Origin: Neolentinus lepideus HHB14362 ss-1
Taxonomy: Eukaryota > Basidiomycota > Agaricomycetes > Gloeophyllales > Gloeophyllaceae
Reading direction: 5' to 3'
DNA: 64,000 nucleotides
Assembly: GCA_001632425.1 (NCBI GenBank)
Contig: KV425589.1
Location: forward strand, 136,543 to 200,542
Shown here: positions 44,566-57,492 of the stretch, in pieces
How the letters are laid out: the number at the start of each line of letters is the position of its first letter
How positions within the stretch are numbered: the stretch's first letter is position 1
The notes under the pieces: model-generated
Seen by the model: only the letters and a program-made list of their open reading frames with translations
Told to the model about the DNA's origin: nothing
Database searches by the model: none
Program-made: the position numbers and the translations under genes

Positions 44566-47311
44566 TCATAAAGCATGCAGCACCATTTGCATCACTGAGA
44601 ACTTCAATGGCAGAGCACACAGTATACCTGCATCCACAGCCCACTGGATATACCATGCCATGGACAAACTGAACCACAGGAACACCCAAGTGTACCTGAT
44701 GAACCTGATCAGTCCCCATGGCCACATAACTGCATGCCCTGTCCTCCTTGCTAAGGTGATTACACCATCCTCAATGTTGATTGCTACAGCTTGTGTGAGG
44801 AAGAAGTGGAAGGATGTGCTGAACCACTGTCGCCTGACCATGGTGTCCCAACCCATGTGGATAAGCCCTGAGATGATGAATCTGACATAGAGCTGGGTAT
44901 AGGAGGACTTGTTCATACCCTTCTTGAAGCCCAAGGCATCAGCAGCATATGTTCCAATAGATATTAAAAACTGTATTGATGGTAAGGTGCAATTAGCACA
45001 CTGCTTGAAATTGGGCTTGGCAATGGGAAATCTGAAATAACTTACACAATGCAGTAGTTGATTCCACGTGCACCTGTAAGATATCAATGAACATCAGAAA
45101 ACATGCAAGGACACATGAAATACCCAATATACACTCACCCCCAGAATCATTGATATGCACTGACACATGATGAAAGTGGCTGAAATGAGACCTAAAGCTG
45201 GACACAACCACAAAGCAAACACTAAACCCTTGGTGTCAGACGGCTGCGAGGCCCGGGGTAACAAAGGGTATGAATAGTTTGGAGGGGATAGGTGTAGGTG
45301 AGACGTAAAGTTGGGGCTAAAGGGAGTTTGGCGCCAAGTCACTATTCAGCGGCAGTCTGATGATAGAGAGCAATGCTATGCACTATGTAGCGCTATGTGT
45401 ATGGTGCTGTGCAGATGCTATATGGAACTTCTCCTGCTCAGCACTATATGGTCTTCAGTGCTCAATAGGGGAGTGCTACATGCAGTCACTACCTTTAACT
45501 CAGATGTATAGACTCTGGTTAGTATGACGTTGCAGTGCACAAGGCTGCCTAAGATAGAGAGACTTTGTATAGGGATTTGCTTACGATCAGCGACGCTACG
45601 CTGATTTGCTCTGTTGCTATCTCTGGGTGAAGTCAGAGGTACGCAAGAGTACCTAAACACGAGTCGCAAGATGGACTTAGAAGAAAACTCTGATGCGAGA
45701 CTGAAATCTGAAGAGTGTGGTGAAGATGACTTGTTGTACAAAACAGAAGAGTAATGTCTTAAATACAAGAGAACGACTGCTCTATGTCCGATCCTAACTA
45801 CCTACTACCGCGAGTCGTGCCTCCACTCAGCCTCACATCCATATGACTTGTACTGCCTCATTCCTATCCTGCATGTGATCCTCGACCAATACCCCTTGTG
45901 ACCAGCTCTAGCACACGCACTGCTCCTCAGGCGGGAGCCAGTCAGGTGTGTCTTGACTTTGCATTAGAGCATGCCTCCTTGATGATCTGACAGTGGGCTA
46001 TGCTGCCGACTCTAGTGCTATCTTGCCAGAATAGGGATAAAGGGCGGGGCCACTATATTGTGCAGCAGTGTCATGATAGCCGTAGTTGCACCATGTGTTG
46101 ATGTGCACTGCACGCATAAGGAAAGTCATGCCAATAGAACTAGCACTGATACAAAGCAATGGCAGGCTGTATGCCATATGGAAAGGCACCCTGAGACACC
46201 ACCTCGGTTCAGACCACAGTAACAACATCGGGCGATGCATGTCGAGATGCTGATGACTTGACTGAATGATGTTTGGTGGACCGAGCTACTGAGGAGCCAT
46301 CCTAAGTGCACTGAGGAGCTGAGAGCCCTGTTGCTGGGATGTAGGGTCACTAGTGCACAGAGTACTGACAGTGCACTATTGAGTTGCTAAGTCACCATTC
46401 CCACAAAGCATGTGGAATTGCCCTAAATTGCATTTTCTGGGGTCAGAAGCCAATGGGGCCTATCATCGTCTGACCATGTATGCATCACCACACCCACACC
46501 AAAGACATTCAGGAAATGTTGGGGCTCATATATACCCAGTGCAACTCAAGTTGCAGAGAGAAAAGCATAGTTCTTGCTCATCTTGCCATAGGGGATCATC
46601 ATAAAGGTGATGATATTGATGCAGCAGAAGAGGTAGCCTTGGGATGTGAAGGGTGAGGTGCTGGGTCTGGGAGACATGAAGTAGGGGTTGGACTGGACAT
46701 AGGTATAGGCAATATCAATGAAGGAGTAATACCGAACTGCCCAGAAAGCGCAGTGGAGGACAAACAGCCAGTGTGGGATTCCCAATGCGGGAGGAATGTT
46801 TGTGACCTGTAAGAATGGTCATGCATTAGTTAAGCTGCTATAAGAGCATCATCTTGGAGACATGAGAAAGGGTGAATGACCTGATAATTCCAGCCAGTAC
46901 CCTGAAGGTTGTAGAAGCTGCAAAGCATCCACCACCACTGCTTCAGGATTGGCAGAGATGCTGGATGAACTGTGTCCTTCTCATGATGAAATTCAGAGAT
47001 GGGATCACTCAGCCATACAAAATGAACAGCTTGAGTGATGTGCATCAATGAAGCTGCACCCATGGAATAGTCTTGGAATAGTCTTGGAGAACATTGCCAG
47101 TGGTCAAGCTCAGCCTGTATAAGTTGTATAGGGAATACACTGTAAAGCAGGCAAGTTTAACAGATGGCCTTGGGTGCAGGCAGAGAACCAAGGTGAGACA
47201 TGCACTGGGTAGGAAGAGGTTGTGGATAGGCAAAAATAGTAGCTTGTTCTTAGAGTCAATCAAGAGCAAGGTGTTCTCTGAGGAGCTCTCATTGCTTGAC
47301 AAGCCTTCCAT
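44566..47311 (-). pseudogene. Wax-synthase-domain acyltransferase, split and decayed
   Basis: Membrane-bound O-acyltransferase of the wax synthase type (MBOAT_2), which in mushrooms is often tied to terpenoid or lipid acylation. Pieces appear in the right order. N-terminal membrane segments come first (MEGLSSNESSSENTLLLIDS, then LPSACLTLVLCLHPRPSVKL). Then IPPALGIPHWLFVLHCAFWA, INIITFMMIPYGKM, DAYMVRR (46470), the exon TWNQLLHC (45056-45075), GFKKGMNKSSYTQLYVRF, ISGLIHMGWD (with the family His) and YTWVFLWFSLSMAWYIQW. Between DAYMVRR and FWG/TWNQLLHC, normally joined, lies a 1.3 kb insertion. CpG is almost absent in the gene parts. It is likely non-functional, although large splicing around the insert cannot be fully excluded. 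Confidence 0.75.
45151..46461. mobile_element. 1.3 kb insertion in the wax synthase gene
   Basis: Inserted between the codons for VRR and FWG of the acyltransferase. The left junction is ccagaATCAT, the right one ATCATcgtctgacc: a possible 3-5 bp target-site duplication (ATC or ATCAT). The insert codes for no transposase I can recognise. CpG is common in most of it (45236-46390), unlike its flanks. It contains a promoter-like stretch (cttaaatacaagag near 45758), and may be a solo LTR or a non-autonomous DNA element. No clear TG..CA ends or inverted termini were found. Ends are inferred from the gene break. Confidence 0.55.
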
Positions 47312-49098
47312 TGTGCAACTGAGGGTGAGAGAGCCCGTATAGCATGATGCAGACCATTACATATATACCAATCATATTTCATCATGACCGCCCCATTGCA
47401 GAGCTCAAATAATAGTTGGTGGATGCCAATTTGTCTCTTTCCAATATATAGGCTCGATCCCACAAAGGAGCTAATTCATAAACCATCCCTTGGAAAGGAT
47501 AGTTCTTCCAATGAGCACATTCCTGGTGGTTTATCTTGGCACTGACAGAGAGGGGTAGGAGCTCAATGCCGCTAGGGTTAACCTCAGGTTAGCATAGTTA
47601 TGTGCAGAACAATGTAGCCTGGCAAGTATGGCAAGTAAGAACATTATATGAGCTCACCGACGCTTTCAAGATAGTAGTGAGATTCCTGCAGAGAAGGTAC
47701 TGTCTTCAATCGAGTTATTTTCAGCTGGGTCTACTGGATAATCAAAGAATATCTGAATTCTAGACTTCATGTCCACGAGAGAACCCTAGGGATGTTGAAT
47801 GGTCAAAATGCAGGTGTTCCAACATCAGGAATTAGTGAAATACTATAGTGGAATCCCCCGGATATGTAGTCCTCCGTAGGTCTACATAGGCTCGTATAGG
47901 CAGGGATTCCCATATAGGTGGCCATAGGCAAGTGTCTGTTTCCTGATGAAGTGTCTGCCAGGCCTGAGAGTGGCGATACAGCCTATGAGTACTCATCAAG
48001 TCTCAAGGTTCATTTGATGCTTACCAGAGCTGTCACTGAGCCACCAACCACACCCGGTACCAACCATCAGGGGCCGTGGTGTATTAGCAGCTATACCATC
48101 CAGATGTCCTACAGTAGGAAGTCTCCATTAGCATCTTGATGTCACCAGGGACTTGACGGTTTGCATATGGTTTGCTAGGTTACTTTAGCTATACGGCACT
48201 TTATTCGTCCAAGCATGCCCAAGAGTGGGTATCAATGCGGGTGATGGACATCACACCGATACTGATGGTCTGCACGGTTCGGATCCGGGCCCTCGTTTGA
48301 CCATACCGTGCACTACCATGCACCCGAGACGTTTCTGTTCGTGTGATCACGATCCTGATTAATGACTGCAACAGAACAATTTTGAGTCCTGGAGGCTGAA
48401 TTCCGGCACACATACGACCTCCCATATGATGCTGCAGTGCACTGACCCTTTGACAATACATCCCACGCCCAGGACTAGAGCGTCTGATACCCGCGGTGCG
48501 TGGGACGAGTTTCGTGCGCTACGGTGCAAGCGAGTCAGGGTCCAGTCTCGTTCCATCACCCCGCGATGCCACCCGCGCTCATCACTGCCGGACGGGCGGA
48601 CGGACGCTCTTCGAGCATGACATGCTCCCGTGAAGCGATCGCTATAAGGCAAGAATTCCCCTTTCCACTCCAATTAATCCACAGACATTACTATCCATAT
48701 CTTGACACCATGCCTGTGATGCTGAGACGTCTGGCCGGGCCCTGCATCGGTCTGATTGACGTGGGGACTGCAATTCACCGCCGTTTCAGAAACCAGCAGT
48801 TCTAGTCGTCATTATATATTGGGAAGCGCGTTTCAGTATGCATAGAGAGGCATCTGGCTGCCGCTCAGGACAATGATCAGTGAATGATGCCGAGCGCGGC
48901 AGACGCACGTTGTCACGAGTGTCACGCTCTATAATTATAGTTACCGGATTCGGCGTAAACAGGTGTACCAGAAGAGGGACTTGGATTCTGAATCTGAAGC
49001 GGGCATAAGGGTTGTCGACGCCGCCAGTAGTCCCAACATCTCTCGGCTGGGTCTTCTTCATCGTTCGCGTCCTGCACGGGTGGCAGGCTACCCCGGAG
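47312..49098. other. Intergenic, CpG-poor on the left
   Basis: Runs from the wax synthase start to the nucleotidyltransferase gene. No clear gene. 47780-47910 has repeat-like ctccgtaggtctacatagg. A TATA box and a 31-codon frame lie near 48643-48805. Confidence 0.45.
48643..48805 (+). other. TATA box plus 31-codon open frame
   Basis: TATAAG at 48643-48648 is followed 62 bases later by ATG (48710) opening MPVMLRRLAGPCIGLIDVG.., ending at 48805. It resembles no family and does not end in a CAAX box, so it is not a typical mating pheromone. It could be a small gene or leader, or chance. Confidence 0.2.
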
Positions 49099-52000
49099 AT
49101 GGCGACCTTTCCCCAGTCCCTCGGCCGTTCTCATTCGGTGCACCAGCAATTCAGCAATTCACACTCACCTACTATGCAACGGAGACACGCTTCGAGACAA
49201 CGTTTTGCCACCGAATTTTCCCAGTGTCTCTTCGACTTTGTGGTGCAACTCCTACCAACCCAGGAAGAGCTTGCAGTGAAAGAAGATGTCCGCAAGCTAC
49301 TTGAGAGACTGATTCGCACAATAGAACCCGACAGTCGCCTCTTATCATTCGGAAGTACTGCCAATGGATTCAGTCTGAAGAACTCGGGTGCGTGGCGCAA
49401 TTGACTGCTATAGGCACCGTAAGCGAACGAGCGCGTAGATATGGATCTGTGCTGTTTGATCGATTCCGAGGATCGTCTTAGTGCCACGGACATGGTCACT
49501 ATGCTCGGTGACCTGCTGGAGAGAGGTATGCCGTTCCACTTCTGCCTTCTGCATTATCTCTGATCTCCACACTCGCTATGTTCTTCCAGAGACGAAATTC
49601 CACGTCAAACCGTTGCCTCATGCTCGAATACCTATCGTCAAGTTATCCCTCGACCCATCGCCTGGCCTTCCGCTAGGAATAGCCTGCGATATTGGATTTG
49701 AGAACAGACTTGCCTTAGAAAACACGAGGCTGCTAATGTGCTACGCCATGATCGACCCCACAAGGGTCCGCACAATGGTCCTTTTTCGTGAGTGTCTGAT
49801 CTAGAACGCGACTATATGCGCCGTCATCTAATATCAATATGCTCATTGCATGATTCTGGTTGATAGTGAAAGTATGGTGCAAACGACGGTCAGTCCCCGA
49901 AGTGGGGAGTTAATGTATCTCAGCTGATATCTGATCTTACAGTAAAATAAATTCACCTTACAAAGGCACCTTATCGTCCTATGGATACGTCCTGCTCGTG
50001 TTATATTTCCTAATCCACGTCAAGAATCCCCCAGTTCTTCCTAACCTCCAACAAATACCACCTCTTCGACCTATTTCTCACGTACGTGTATGCGCTCGCT
50101 CCTTATCGCGCAAATCTTGATGGCATCACTTCAGGAAGAAACACATCTGAACGGCCATGATATTTGGTAAAGGTTGATTCGCCTATGTGCCGAGTTTTCG
50201 TATCTGAACTGTACTTGTCCAGGTTCTTCGACGATATACAACTCCTACGCCAAAGATGGCAGTCCTCTAATACTCAGAACGTTGCTGATTTGTGCGTACG
50301 AAGCTGTATTGAGCTTTTCGACACTGACAGATGTGCCAGATTGATTGATCTTTTCAAATATTATTCTCGAGACTTCCCCTACCAAACGGGTGTGGCGTCC
50401 ATCAAGAGTGGTCAACTGAAGAAGGAGAGTAAGGGGTGGCAAAGTGATGTATGCCTCTTTTATCTCGTCCCCCGTCTTGTTTTCCAACATCGTCCAGCTT
50501 GATAGCCCTCGGTACAACGATCACAGGGAACGAAATCGCTTCTGTATAGAGGTAGGAGGCACAATCGAGCACGAGGTCTTAGTCTAATGTCTAGCAAGGA
50601 TCCTTTTGAGACTGACTTTAACGTGGCAAGATGTGTCACAAAGGATGGGTTGTACACTGTGAGTCATCGTCTCAGAGATGTTGAGCGGAGCACTGACTTC
50701 ACAATGCAGATACGCGGCGAGTTCATGCGAGCTTCCCGGATCCTCGCAAACCGGCCTGAGCGTGCAATTATTGCTCTGGCCCAGCTGTGCGAGGAACGAA
50801 AGGACGAAGAGCTCGGTCGTCCGTTACCGCCTCGTTCTGCCTTCGTTCCTCCACGATTGTCACCGCTGCCACCACAGAGCCCGTATACGGTTGGAAGCAA
50901 TTCCCTGCGGCCGAATCGATTGTCTGCTTTGGAGAAGCTAGCTCCACAATCGCAACCACTGCATGTGGCGGCAGAACAACCACAGCCTCCGGTGTTGCAG
51001 GTACCGACGAGCCCGCCTCCGGACCATATGGCACCGAAAAGGTCGAAGTGGACTAGTCCACCGCCGCCAGAGGCACCCCCGTCAGTTCACGCTTCGTTTG
51101 AAGATGAGTTTGGCAAGGGTTTGGTTCTGGCAACATCGTCCAGTGATGCTCGCGAGGACCGAGCGGGCAACTCATCTTCCAATAACAGCGAAGCGCCCAC
51201 GGATGATGAGATCCAGCTCGAGGCTATAGACTCGGATGATGTTCATTCTGTGCACTCCTTCACGGAGGATGTTTTACCATCCTACCGTGAGCCTGGTCCA
51301 TCAAATCTAGTCCGAAACCCCTCTTTCCCCTACAGTAGAGACGACGGGCCCTTCCCACCACGGCGAATGACTGCCCAGGACACCGCTGCGTTGCAGTTAC
51401 AAGCAGCTCTGCGTGCTCGCGGCCGGCTGGTTGCCATGCAGGACAACGTCTCCCCCGTGCCCGCGGCGTTCAAGTCTGCTAGATCACCTCCAGGCGCATT
51501 CACCCATGTGCGCTCCGAATCCTCCCGCCGATCCTCGTCAGGCCCGCCCCGCATGTCCGAAAAACCTTTGCCGTCTAATGTACATTCCAGGATCCCCACT
51601 ACAATACCATCTTCGCCGGCACCGCAACCGATAATCATACCCCTACCTCGGGCATCCAATGTATTCTATCAAACTTCACCAGCACAGGACAAGGCACCTT
51701 ATTTATACCCAAACTCAAATTCAGGAGCATGTACATCATTGTATCCCCAGTATCAGCATCAGCAACAACAGGCGCAGCGTTATTATACGGAAGTATTGTC
51801 ATCTAATGGTAGCCATCGACTCTCGTCACATATGGCGCCGAAAGCGAATACAAGTGCTTCAAGCTATGAAGGCTCTGATGCATCTCCGACGTTGTCGGAG
51901 ATGGCACATGAAGGGGCGCTTTCTGCTTACAGTCGTACTTCACATTCACATTCACATTCTACCGCCACCATCACGCCGAGGGTTTCTCAGTTTGCCCATA

Positions 52001-52365
52001 CCCGCGCAGGTGGTGGAGTCTTACTATCACGATCAAGATCGAGGTCGCAATCGCGGAGTGTTTCGCCGTCGAAGCCTCCTGCAGAGAGACCGGAGACAAG
52101 CTCGCGCTCAACGCCTAGCGTGTCCCCTACGTCTTCCATAAGCTCCCATTATCCTGCTTCCCTCTCACCCTCTTCCACGTCCCCGCCGTCCCCACATCAT
52201 AGTCCGCAATTCTTGGATTACAGCCCTCATCCTGACCGTCCGCAGCAGGAGCCGACTCTAAAACAGACAGAGGCACATCTTGCTGGTACTAGCGGTTTGA
52301 CGAGGCGAGACCCTGACACTACGCAGTCCACGCGAGACTTGCAATTATCTTTCAAAGCTCCCTAA
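49099..52365 (+). CDS. Cid1-type poly(A)/uridylyl transferase
   Basis: Non-canonical nucleotidyltransferase (Cid1/TUTase family) that adds A or U to RNA 3' ends. The catalytic centre is FGSTANGFSLKNS joined across the first intron to DMDLCC (G-S..D-x-D), with the third acidic residue in ACDIGFEN. The central domain continues with KVWCKRRSKINSPYKG and SSYGYVLLVLYFLIHV. The PAP-associated domain reads LIDLFKYYSRDFPYQTGV, then PFETDFNVARCV and GEFMRASRIL. After it comes a ~500-residue Ser/Pro-rich disordered tail in one exon with SR-like stretches (SRSRSRSQSRSVSPSK), suggesting a nuclear or granule-associated protein. There are about nine exons; the exon 1 donor is at 49388. The start at 49099 (MATFPQSLGRSHS) opens the frame leading directly to the catalytic domain. 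Confidence 0.92.
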
Positions 52366-52736
52366 CATCGTCCTCCGCCCTCGTCTGCTGCGGCGAAGAG
52401 CGAGATCAGTGCACTAGATCTATCAACATTCTTGCTTTCGCTTGCAATCCCGACACTTTATGGTCTCACACGTTGTCTGTATGTCGTTCCAGATTGACTG
52501 AGTACACGTAGTAGACGTTGGGCGATCCTCGGGGATCTTTACATGTACACACGATTACAGACAAAGTATGTTAATCGTAGGTAGGGGTATGCCTCGTATG
52601 TCGAATGCCAGTCTGGATCAGTTAATATATAGTCTGCCAACACCATATAGCTGCTTTCGATTCATTAGCATGCCGTGGTTTGGGGACGGTGCCCAAACAA
52701 GAAGTGACTGAAAAAGGTAGGTCGAGAGCGAGAGAA
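52366..52736. other. Intergenic between convergent genes
   Basis: About 370 bases, tail-to-tail between the nucleotidyltransferase and LSM7. Nothing recognisable. Confidence 0.5.
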
Positions 52737-53262
52737 CTATTCTTGGGCCATGAAAGGGTTGGCTATTTCTTCGAAGCCATCAACAGGGCTTAGAAGAGTA
52801 ATTGTTGGGCCACGCAGTACGACCAACCCCAGTGTCCTCGTCCGTGGGGAAGGTTCTGTATAGTGGCTGAGATGCGACATATGTATCCGGGGGTTGTCGA
52901 ACCCACCTGAAAGCTGTTCTTCTACTTCATCAAGCACAAGGTTGAGCAGCTGGTCGTATCCTTTCAGGACTCCAGTCACTGCCCAAGAACTTTAGTAACC
53001 GGAACCTGAACAACTCTTAGGACACATACCTTCCCTACCGCCAGTGAACTTCACCCTAATTCTTTCGTTAACATATTTTGAGAGATCAAGAATGGCTTCA
53101 CGCTTCGGTTTGTCCATTGTAGGCTGTGGACCCTGCGGGCCTCCACGACCTCTGCCAGATACTGAAGATCCTCTCGCTCCCCTAGGAGCGCCGCGTCCCT
53201 GCATTGAATTGTCAAGTCATGGCCGCAGAGTTGCTGTCCGTGACACAGACCCGATCCGCCAT
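52737..53262 (-). CDS. LSM7: U6 snRNA-associated Sm-like protein LSm7
   Basis: Subunit of the Lsm2-8 ring on U6 snRNA (nuclear) and of Lsm1-7 in mRNA decay (cytoplasmic). Exons 53251-53262, 53030-53198 and 52737-52978 close in phase to 140 aa. The first exon codes only MADR and was added because its donor restores MADRGRGAPRGARG, a normal basic Gly/Arg N-terminus; the ATG-less frame at 53204 would lack it. The Sm1 motif is ILDLSKYVNERIRVKFTGGR..VTGVLKGYDQLLNLVLDE; Sm2 is LGLVVLRGPTITLLSP. The C-terminal extension is FEEIANPFMAQE. It is divergent from importin beta-1 with 353 bases between starts. Confidence 0.94.
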
Positions 53263-53615
53263 TTCGACTTGACGTTTGATAAACGAGAGATTTAGACAGT
53301 TGCGTGCGGGATAGAATGCAACGCGGAGAAGGATTCCAGTTTTACTCAACAGCACTGCGAATAATGTTTGTGGTAGCGATATGGAGGTCCTGAAAGGGAA
53401 GTGTGGCAAATTAAATAAATCAAAGCGTGTTCAGTTTGGCTTTGAAAAACCGACGCGCGCGTCCGCGACTTCCCTCAACCCACCCCATCAACATCGTCTT
53501 CACCGACAGCATCTTTCGTTTCGGACAGATCGAACAAATCAGCTCCAAAATCTAGTTCAATCTACTACTCTAGAGCACGCGATTTTACGATTGGGGAGCC
53601 TCGTTATTTACGACC
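53263..53615. promoter_or_regulatory. Bidirectional promoter LSM7 / importin beta
   Basis: 353 bases between two divergent housekeeping starts. Pyrimidine-rich stretches and a CG-rich block (gacgcgcgcgtccgcg near 53451) are seen, with no TATA box near either start. Confidence 0.5.
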
Positions 53616-56600
53616 ATGAACGCTGGTGAATTACTCGCCAATACCCTATCTCCTGGTGCGCCACCTTCCGTGCTTTCTCGTGTCTACAGTCCGTATAACA
53701 CTCCGGAACGAATATCGTCGTGATCTACAGACGCAACTACGCGTCAGGATGCAGAGTCTAAGCTGGAGGCCGCGGCGAGAGAGAACTTCGTGAGTGACTT
53801 TGTTTTGAGCCAGTTTTGTGTACTTCCTCACCCACTGCTGTCTGCAATCTCGATGTAGCCGGCGTACATGCTTATGCTCTCATCAGAACTGATCAACGAG
53901 GCTGCCGAGCCACATGTCCGGAACGCGGCGGGCTTAGCGCTGAAGAATGCCGTCTCCGCTCGCGTATGTCTTATATTATTGTCCATCGTCTTTTTCCTCA
54001 CTCTTGATATAGGAAGTGGCACGTCAAGCAGAATACGCTGTTCGTTGGCTAGCGCTCGATAATGACACGAGAAATAAGATCAAGCAAGATTCATTAATGT
54101 CTCTGGGTGGCCAGCATCCACGGATTGCCCATGTTGGCGCCCAGGTCGTGTCAGCTATTGCCTGTGTCGAAATCCCTGCTGCTCAGTGGCAGGATCTGAT
54201 CACACTGCTTTTGGGCTTCGTCAACGACGCGAATAACACGAATCTCAGAGTTTCTACTCTGGAGGCAATAGGGTTCATTTGTGAAGGAATTGTACGTCGC
54301 TCATCCTCCACGGTACAATTGCTTCACTAATCGACTTCTCAGAAATCCGAAGTTCTGAGTCTGCGTTCGAACGAAATTTTGACGGCAGTCATCCATGGCG
54401 CGCGCAAGGAAGAGCCATCTCCTGAGTGTCAATATGCCGCTATTCACGCATTATTCAATGCACTGGATTTCGTACGCGACAACTTCGAGCGTGAAGTAAG
54501 CTTCATAGCAAAAAGCAGTCTCTTTGCAATTGCTAAGAATGCGATTATAGGGCGAGAGAAACTACATTATGCAGGTCATTTGTGAAGCCACCCAAAATCC
54601 AAATGTGAAGGTGCAAGTCGGCGCGTACGAGTGCTTGGTGAGGGTCATGGATTTGTATTACGACAAGATGAGCTTCTACATGGAGCGTGCGCTGTTCGGG
54701 GTGTGTTGCCTAGATCGTTTTTTGTATTTTCGCAAGGTATTCAGATGCCTTCATTGCAGCTGACCGTGCTTGGCATGAAAAACCCTGAAGAAGCGGTGGC
54801 CCTGCAGGCAATCGAATTTTGGTCCACAGTATGCGAGGAAGAGTTCGAACTACTGATGGAAGCCAACGAGGTGCGTGATCAATATACTTGCACCGTAGAG
54901 CGTGCTCATGATCATCTAGGCCGCTGAGTATGGGGAATTCGCTGAGGTTGAATGCCAGAATTTCTCGAAGATCGCTCTTCCCGAGATCGTCCCTGTACTC
55001 CTCACGTTACTGACGCGGCAGGAAGAGGAGGCTGATGAGGATGAGTGGAATGTCTCCATGGCTGCCGCCACATGTTTGGGTCTACTCGCAAAGGCGGTTC
55101 AGGACACGATCGTTTCTGCGGTGATACCTTTTATCGAAGCACACATCAAGGCGCAAGATTGGCATCAGCGCGAAGCAGCAGTCATGACCTTCGGATCAAT
55201 TATGGATGGCCCCGACCCTCAAGTGCTCGCTCCCCTTGTCCACCAGGCATTACCGCTTCTGATTGATATGATGAGCGACCCCGTTGTACAAGTGCGAGAT
55301 ACGGTCGCCTGGACGCTTGGCCGTATTTGCGATCTCCTGATCAGCACGCTCAAAGTGGATGTACATGTACATCCTCTTATATCGGCCTTGGTGAACGGTC
55401 TGCAGGACAACCCGCGAATAATTGCCAACTGTTGCTGGGCGCTTACGAACCTAGCTGACGGTCTTTCTGATATGACTGAAGAGGGCGCGGCCCCCGCGAC
55501 AGGATCTTTGTCTCCTTATTATGAGGGAGTGGTTCAGGCCTTACTCAAGGTCACTGAGACGTGAGTCCTACGTGCACTGGATACCTACGTCTGTACTGAG
55601 TGCATTCACGTGCAGTGCTGGTAACGAATCTAACTTCCGGACAGCAGCATACGAGGCTATCGCCGCCTTCTGTATGAATGCTCCTGGAGATGTTGTCTCT
55701 GTTGTTCAGAATACGATCGTCACCATCCTTCTCAGAATGGAGCACCTAATTAGCGTGGCGGTACGTCTGTTTGCTCGTTGCCAATTTCTGGACATTCTCG
55801 GGTTGACGACCTGCGTAGAACCAAATTCTTGGTATCGATGACAGGAACAATTGGAACGACTTGCAGACGAATTTCTGCAGTGTCATTGTCGTATGTGTCT
55901 CCAATTGAACTGAGCTGTCCTCGGATTGATGAGACACTTGCTTGCAGAGTGTCATTCGTAGACTTGGGGACGGAATCCAGCCTCTGGCGGATCGAATCAT
56001 GACTCTGATCCTGCAGTTGATCCAATGCGCCGCGAAGTCATCGACAATCATGGAGGATGCGTTCCTCGTAGTCGGCACATTGGCAACCGCTCTGGAACAA
56101 GGATTCGCACCGTACATGGGCGCGTTCCTCCCCTACCTGCACCCCGCTCTCAAAGCTCACGAGGACACGCAACTGTGCACCGTTGCTGTTGGTCTTATTG
56201 GCGACTTCTCTCGGGCACTGGGCGAGCTCAGCGCACAGTACTCTGACGCCTTTATGCGTGTGTTACTCGAGAACCTCCAAAGTGAGGTGCTGAACCGCAA
56301 CGTGAAAATCTCTATTCTGTCGTGCTTTGGCGATATTGCGCTGGCTATTGGCCCCGCGTTTGAACCATACTTAGAAACGACGATGAGCGTGTTGCGGCAG
56401 GCGGGCTCTGTGCAGCCGAACCCGGTCAGTAACATAGATGTATTCATCAAATTCATGGGCTCATTCTTCACTGTAGCTGGACTATGAGCTCGTGGAGTAC
56501 GTGTCGAACCTGCGCGAAGGTATCTTGGAGGCCTACACTGGCGTTGTGACCGGCTTAAAGAACACCGAAAAGGGTGAGTGACATTTGTGCGCTGCGTTTG

Positions 56601-56945
56601 CAAACTGCTCATGACGACGCTCCTAGTCAATCTGCTCATACCTTATACTTCCAACATCTTGGAGTTATGCCAGCGATGCCTGGCTGACGAGGACAGAGCG
56701 GATAGCGTTGCGAAGCTATCATACGGTCTGATTGGCGACTTGGCGGACTCATTCCCGAACGGGCAGATCAAACAACTTCTGCTTGCTGAGTGGATCGGGC
56801 AAGAGCTCCGCTCTCGCAGCCGCATGGCCGGGGAGACAAAAAGAACATTGCGTTGGGCCAGAGAGGTCAGTTCATCACATCTCGATCGCTGGTGACAAGG
56901 CATTGACGGTCTCTCTACCAGATGGTCAAACGGGCCACCGCATAG
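53616..56945 (+). CDS. KAP95: Importin subunit beta-1
   Basis: Nuclear import receptor that binds importin-alpha/cargo, Ran-GTP and FG nucleoporins. It starts MNAGELLANTLSP and joins to DATTRQDAESKLEAAARENF, the importin-beta N-terminal domain with PHVRNAAGLALKNAVSAR. HEAT repeats follow throughout: HPRIAHVGAQVVSAIACVE, NLRVSTLEAIGFICEGI, NPNVKVQVGAYECLVRVMDL, the acidic-loop region EEEADEDEWNVSMAAATCL, QDNPRIIANCCWALTNLAD, DDRNNWNDLQTNFCSVI and the C-terminal LIPYTSNILELCQRCLADED. The last exon encodes MVKRATA, ending at 56945. About 13 short introns; at 55820 the acceptor gcgtag restores NQILGIDDRNNW. Length is about 860 aa, as expected. Confidence 0.95.
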
Positions 56946-57492
56946 AGTACCCGGCTTCCCCTTTATCTTCTGCCAGCTTTCACGGTTTCTTCCTCTTCTT
57001 TTCCTTCTGACTTTTCATCCTCGACGACGCGCGCATGCAATCTATATTTTTCGCAGCTTGACAGCTCTCGCCATCTAAAGGAGGCACATCATCTGTCACG
57101 ATTTGGACGCAGTAGACTGAAAGCCTACACAGTATTTTATGTTTCGGTTTCCCTCATCGCAATCACTCTCTGTCCACAATTTGTAGCCTTGCCCATCCTG
57201 TTCTCCTTCTCTCATGTTGTCTATGGCTTTCGGCAGTGCATCTTATGATTCTAGCTATCAAGTAATGAATACCACCATGAGTCTGTCCGTTATAACGCTC
57301 GGTTTGATGGGAAATTGCCCTAGTGGACGCTGAACGATTGATGCAGTGTGATTGTACGGGGGTGCCCACTTATTTGGAGATAACCGGCAACTTTGTATCA
57401 CTACTTCCACGGGCTCATTCCCTTCCCCACGTCGACCTCCGTGCCGCCTCTTGTTTCCGCATCCTCTGAATTTCTGAGCACTGAACAACGCC
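56946..57492. other. Intergenic, tandem genes
   Basis: About 550 bases between the importin stop and the Lon start, both genes on the plus strand. T-rich just after the importin stop, then unremarkable. No further gene. Confidence 0.55.

Noticed and set aside
49099..53262. The RNA-related genes (Cid1-like, LSM7, PAN3, snoRNA) as one functional cluster
   Set aside because: They are spread over 50 kb with unrelated genes between and have separate promoters; chance clustering of housekeeping genes explains it.
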